Positions 59,556-64,000 of a DNA stretch of 64,000 nucleotides are shown here, piece by piece. The notes under the pieces were generated by a model that was not told the DNA's origin, searched no databases, and was given only the letters and a program-made list of their open reading frames with translations. A program made the position numbers and the translations under genes. Within the stretch, counting starts at the first letter, position 1. The number at the start of each line of letters is the position of its first letter. The stretch is taken from assembly GCA_903906515.1 (NCBI GenBank), contig CAIVKO010000004.1, forward strand, positions 17,408 through 81,407. The letters run 5' to 3'. Origin of the DNA: Akkermansiaceae bacterium (GTDB lineage: Bacteria > Verrucomicrobiota > Verrucomicrobiia > Verrucomicrobiales > Akkermansiaceae).

Positions 59556-60140
59556 ATGCCCTCTCCCTTGTTCTGGCTTTTCTCTCTCATCATGCTCATC
59601 GGCGGATGCGCGGTCATCGCGTTCCGCAATCCGGTGTCCAGCGCGCTTTCGGTCGTCGCCTGCTTTGCCGGTCTGGCAGGATTATTTGTCGGACTGAACG
59701 CTTACTTCATCGGCATCATCCAAATCCTCGTCTATACCGGAGCGGTAATGGTGCTTTTCCTGTTCATCATCATGCTGCTCGACCTCAAAGACGAACAGAA
59801 GCGCGCCAAGTCACTGGCTCCACTACTGGCGGGCGTCGGGTTATCCATCGCGTTTATCATCCAACTCATCGGAGTCCTGTCCAAATCACCTGACAAGATC
59901 GCACCCGCACTGAATGCCGAAACCCTCGGTGCCGCCGCAGCGGATTTCACCAAGGGCGGGAAAATCGCCACCGCTCTAACCGACGGTCGGCTGCCCGACG
60001 TCCATCTCATCGGCCACACGCTCTTCACCCAATACAACCTCCCCTTCCAGATCCTCGGAGTTCTCCTCCTCGTCGCCACCGTCGGCGTGGTCGTGCTGTC
60101 GAAAAAGACAGAAGAGAAGAAGACAGAAGACAGAAGATAA
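59556..60140 (+). CDS. nuoJ: NADH-quinone oxidoreductase subunit J
   Basis: FRNPVSSALSVVACFAGLAGLFVGLNAYFIGIIQILVYTGAVMVLFLFIIMLLDL. Confidence 0.94.
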   Translation: MPSPLFWLFSLIMLIGGCAVIAFRNPVSSALSVVACFAGLAGLFVGLNAYFIGIIQILVYTGAVMVLFLFIIMLLDLKDEQKRAKSLAPLLAGVGLSIAFIIQLIGVLSKSPDKIAPALNAETLGAAAADFTKGGKIATALTDGRLPDVHLIGHTLFTQYNLPFQILGVLLLVATVGVVVLSKKTEEKKTEDRR

Positions 60141-60232
60141 GAAAATGCACCTCTTTATTCTATCATTCACCTTCTTGCGTCCGGTCTTCTGTCTTCTGTC
60201 TCTGAATCTTCTGTCTCAAACTCTTTAACCCA

Positions 60233-60550
60233 ATGGCCACCCTCAACGACTACCTCTTCGTCAGTGGAATGCTTTTCACCATCGGCCTCGCCGGTGTGGT
60301 GATTCGCCGCAACATCATCATCGTGTTCATGTGCCTCGAACTCATGCTCAGTGCGGCAAACCTCAGCCTGGTGGCGTTCTCCCGCTTCAACACCGTCAAG
60401 GGACTACCCGACTACAACGGCCAGATGCTCGTCTTCTTCGTCATTACCGTCGCTGCGGCCGAAGTCGCCGTCGGTCTCGCCATCATCATCGCCCTCTACC
60501 GTGCACGGCAAACCATCCACACCGATGAACTGACCTCGTTGAAGGGGTAA
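60233..60550 (+). CDS. nuoK: NADH-quinone oxidoreductase subunit K
   Basis: [50 protein letters not shown]. Confidence 0.95.
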   Translation: MATLNDYLFVSGMLFTIGLAGVVIRRNIIIVFMCLELMLSAANLSLVAFSRFNTVKGLPDYNGQMLVFFVITVAAAEVAVGLAIIIALYRARQTIHTDELTSLKG

Positions 60551-60584
60551 GAATTCAACCACTGATTTCACTGATTCACTTCCC

Positions 60585-62411
60585 ATGAACCTCGCCTGGA
60601 TCCTCCTCTTCTTACCGCTCGTTGTCGCGGCGGTGAACCAACTTGTGCTGCGCAAAAGCGCGGTGGTGCCGTGGGTATCCACGGGGTCCGCCGTGGCGTC
60701 GCTGTTGCTGTCATTCCTGCTGATCGGCAAAACCGGGGGCCCCACACCCATCCACTGGGCATCCATCGGTGATTTCCATCTCGATATCGGCATCCAGTTG
60801 GACAAGCTCTCGACCGGCATGATGCTCGTCGTCACCGGCGTAGGCGCGCTGGTTCACATCTTCTCGCTGGCCTACATGCATGACGATGAAGGCAAGGCCC
60901 GCTACTTCACCGGACTTTCGTTTTTCATGTTTTCGATGACCGGCATCGTGCTGGCTAACAACTTCATCATGACTTTCATTTTCTGGGAGTTGGTCGGTTT
61001 CAGTTCCTATCTACTCATCGGCCATTGGTATCAGAAGGAATCCGCGGCGGACGCGGCGAAGAAGGCATTCCTCTGCAACCGCGTGGGCGACTTCGGATTC
61101 ATGATCGGCATCCTCATGTTGTGGGGCATCACCGGAGCGCTTTCGTTTGCAGGCATGAAATCCGGACTCACCACGTTTATCACTGCCAATCCCACCATCT
61201 GGATCGGCGTGCTCTCGGCGGCGGTACTCTGCATCTTCTGTGGCGCGGTCGGCAAATCCGCCCAAGTCCCGCTGCATGTCTGGTTGCCTGATGCCATGGA
61301 AGGCCCCACACCGGTCTCCGCCCTCATCCACGCCGCGACCATGGTGGCCGCCGGTGTTTACATGTTGTTCCGCGTGCAAGTCAGCCTTGGCACTGAAATC
61401 TTCCATCAACTTCCGGCAAGCGATGTCATCGCATGGACCGGCGGCATCACAGCCCTGCTTGCGGCATTGATGGCCACGCAGCAGGACGACATCAAACGCG
61501 TGCTGGCCTACTCCACCCTCTCGCAACTCGGATACATGGTCATGGCCGTCGGCCTGGTGGCTGGTGAAGCGGGCATGTTCCATCTCTTCACCCACGCATG
61601 GTTCAAGGCGTTGTTATTCCTCGGTTCCGGCGCGGTGATTTTCGCCTGCCATCACGAACAGGACATCTGGAAAATGGGAGGCCTCATCAAAAAGATGCCG
61701 ATCACCACAGCCACCTTCGCACTGGGTTGCGCGGCGCTGATCGCCGTGCCAGGAACCTCCGGATTTTTCTCCAAGGAATTGATTCTGGATGCGGCCCACG
61801 AAGCACACTCGCCATTGTTCTGGGTGGCGGCTTTTGTCGCAGTGCTCACGCCGTTTTACATGACCCGACTGTTCGTCGTCGCATTCCTCGGCAAGCACCG
61901 CTCTCACGGCGCCGACCACGCGCATGAAGTCGGACCTCTCATGTGGGGACCTCTGGTGTTGTTAGCATTGCTTGCGGTGATATCCGGATATTCGTTCATC
62001 GCCGGCTTCTCCCCTGCTCCGCCGGAACATCACGGGAACGGATTCCAAATCGGCATGGTTGCCGGGATTTCCCTCGCCGCCCTGGTCATCGGCGTGACCG
62101 CAGGCTTCGTCCTTTACAATGGCAAGGACAAGGACCCGCTCTCCATCCCGCTCTTCCGCAACCGCTTCTACTTCGACTCCATTTACGACAATGTTCTCGT
62201 CCGATTCTTCCAGGACACCACCGCAGCCATCATTAATTTCTTCGACGAGTTCCTCATCAACGGCCTGCTTGTCGGAGGCCTCAGCCGGGCCACCGCCAGC
62301 ACTGGCAACCTGTTTCGCCAACTCCAATCCGGCAGCCTGCAAGGCTACGCTTTCGCCTTCGGCCTCGGTGTGATCCTGGTTATCTACTTCACGGTCTTTC
62401 TGCAATCCTGA
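60585..62411 (+). CDS. nuoL: NADH-quinone oxidoreductase subunit L
   Basis: DAMEGPTPVSALIHAATMVAAGVYML; ATQQDDIKRVLAYSTLSQLGYM. Confidence 0.96.
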   Translation: MNLAWILLFLPLVVAAVNQLVLRKSAVVPWVSTGSAVASLLLSFLLIGKTGGPTPIHWASIGDFHLDIGIQLDKLSTGMMLVVTGVGALVHIFSLAYMHDDEGKARYFTGLSFFMFSMTGIVLANNFIMTFIFWELVGFSSYLLIGHWYQKESAADAAKKAFLCNRVGDFGFMIGILMLWGITGALSFAGMKSGLTTFITANPTIWIGVLSAAVLCIFCGAVGKSAQVPLHVWLPDAMEGPTPVSALIHAATMVAAGVYMLFRVQVSLGTEIFHQLPASDVIAWTGGITALLAALMATQQDDIKRVLAYSTLSQLGYMVMAVGLVAGEAGMFHLFTHAWFKALLFLGSGAVIFACHHEQDIWKMGGLIKKMPITTATFALGCAALIAVPGTSGFFSKELILDAAHEAHSPLFWVAAFVAVLTPFYMTRLFVVAFLGKHRSHGADHAHEVGPLMWGPLVLLALLAVISGYSFIAGFSPAPPEHHGNGFQIGMVAGISLAALVIGVTAGFVLYNGKDKDPLSIPLFRNRFYFDSIYDNVLVRFFQDTTAAIINFFDEFLINGLLVGGLSRATASTGNLFRQLQSGSLQGYAFAFGLGVILVIYFTVFLQS

Positions 62412-62434
62412 ATGGGTAATCAATCGGCAAATCG

Positions 62435-62494
62435 TAGCTGGGACTTGCAGTCCCAGTCCGTCGTGGGGACATGCTGTCCCCACACCTCCGGCTA
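62435..62494. repeat. Twin-hairpin (REP-like) element
   Basis: CTGGGACT-TGC-AGTCCCAG (62438-62456) and GTGGGGACA-TGC-TGTCCCCAC (62463-62483), enclosed by TAGC/GCTA. Confidence 0.7.
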
Positions 62495-62598
62495 AAACAT
62501 CCTTTTCAAATCAAGACCTAACGCACATCCTCCCATAGCGACCAATCTCGGATATCACTTCCGGAGGCCCTGCGAATAAAACCGTCAGGCAAAAAACC

Positions 62599-62976
62599 AT
62601 GATCATCAACTTGACCTCGATCTGGCATTCGTTACCCAACTTTTTCTCGCCGTTTTTATGGGTAGTGACAGTCATTTCCGTGGTGATTTGCTTCGTGGCC
62701 ACATTGCCAAAAGTTCGAAGTATTGCCATAGGAGAAGCGTTGATGCTTTTCGGCGCGCCGATTCTCTTCTTTACCGTCTTATTCTTGGCAACAAATGGTG
62801 GTCGTTGGTTTTTTGATGTAAGCGATTTTCTAGCAATCAACATCGCGCTCGGTGCAAGCTACTTTCTAGCACGTGAAGCAACCCACCTCCCTACTCGGTC
62901 CATTCGAATCGCAGGATGGATTGAAATCATCGCATTTGCGATGGTTGCAGGATACTTCTATCTCTTTTGCCTATAG
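62599..62976 (+). CDS. Hypothetical membrane protein
   Basis: 125 aa with several hydrophobic segments. Confidence 0.5.
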   Translation: MIINLTSIWHSLPNFFSPFLWVVTVISVVICFVATLPKVRSIAIGEALMLFGAPILFFTVLFLATNGGRWFFDVSDFLAINIALGASYFLAREATHLPTRSIRIAGWIEIIAFAMVAGYFYLFCL

Positions 62977-63075
62977 GGATGTCCACGTTTGAAGTTCGAC
63001 ATCCTAATTTCAGTTAGTTAAGAGACTCCAGGCAGGATGCCCGGGCCACTTCGCACTCATCCCTGGCGCCCAAAT

Positions 63076-63110
63076 AAAACGGCGGACCTTTTCGGGGTCC
63101 GCCGTTTTTT
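63076..63110. terminator. Rho-independent terminator
   Basis: AAAACGGCGGACC/GGTCCGCCGTTTT 13-bp stem with flanking A/T tracts, just downstream of eno. Confidence 0.85.
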
Positions 63111-63130
63111 GAATGGATGGGAGTGAAGGA

Positions 63131-64000
<870 letters not shown>

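Overview
This is a 64 kb chromosomal window that looks verrucomicrobial. It carries a Verru_Chthon prepilin-like cassette, PEP-CTERM and SHD1-type proteins, and GC-rich coding. The housekeeping content includes hisB-hisH, cimA, ilvA, recG, a PBP1A-type protein, a C-terminal processing protease, a partial nuo operon (G-H-I-J-K-L), eno (partial), tRNA-Leu(TAG) and tRNA-Ala(GGC). There is also an RraA/SSS/enolase-superfamily/SDR/UroD-like catabolic operon. Interspersed are several defence or toxin-antitoxin loci in different states. These are a degraded type I RM locus (hsdM, rhuM, truncated hsdR, no hsdS), a compact hipBA-centred operon, a hicB with only a hicA remnant, an apparently intact BsuBI/PstI-like RM pair, and a vapBC module flanked by 43-bp direct repeats of the yggS 3' end. 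The strongest candidate for something undescribed is the operon at 27896-31948 (minus). It encodes hipB, hipA, an HTH/coiled-coil protein, a 39-aa stub resembling an HsdR N-terminus, a DEDD-type exonuclease and a small membrane protein. It is preceded by four regularly spaced copies of a TCGYCA-N4-TGGCGA palindrome. Other structural finds are a four-helix-bundle (S23-like) gene inserted in the nuo operon between 16-bp inverted repeats, a twin TGC-loop hairpin element after nuoL, and a 55-aa His-rich lipoprotein missing from the ORF track. All family calls come from reading the sequence; no database search was run.
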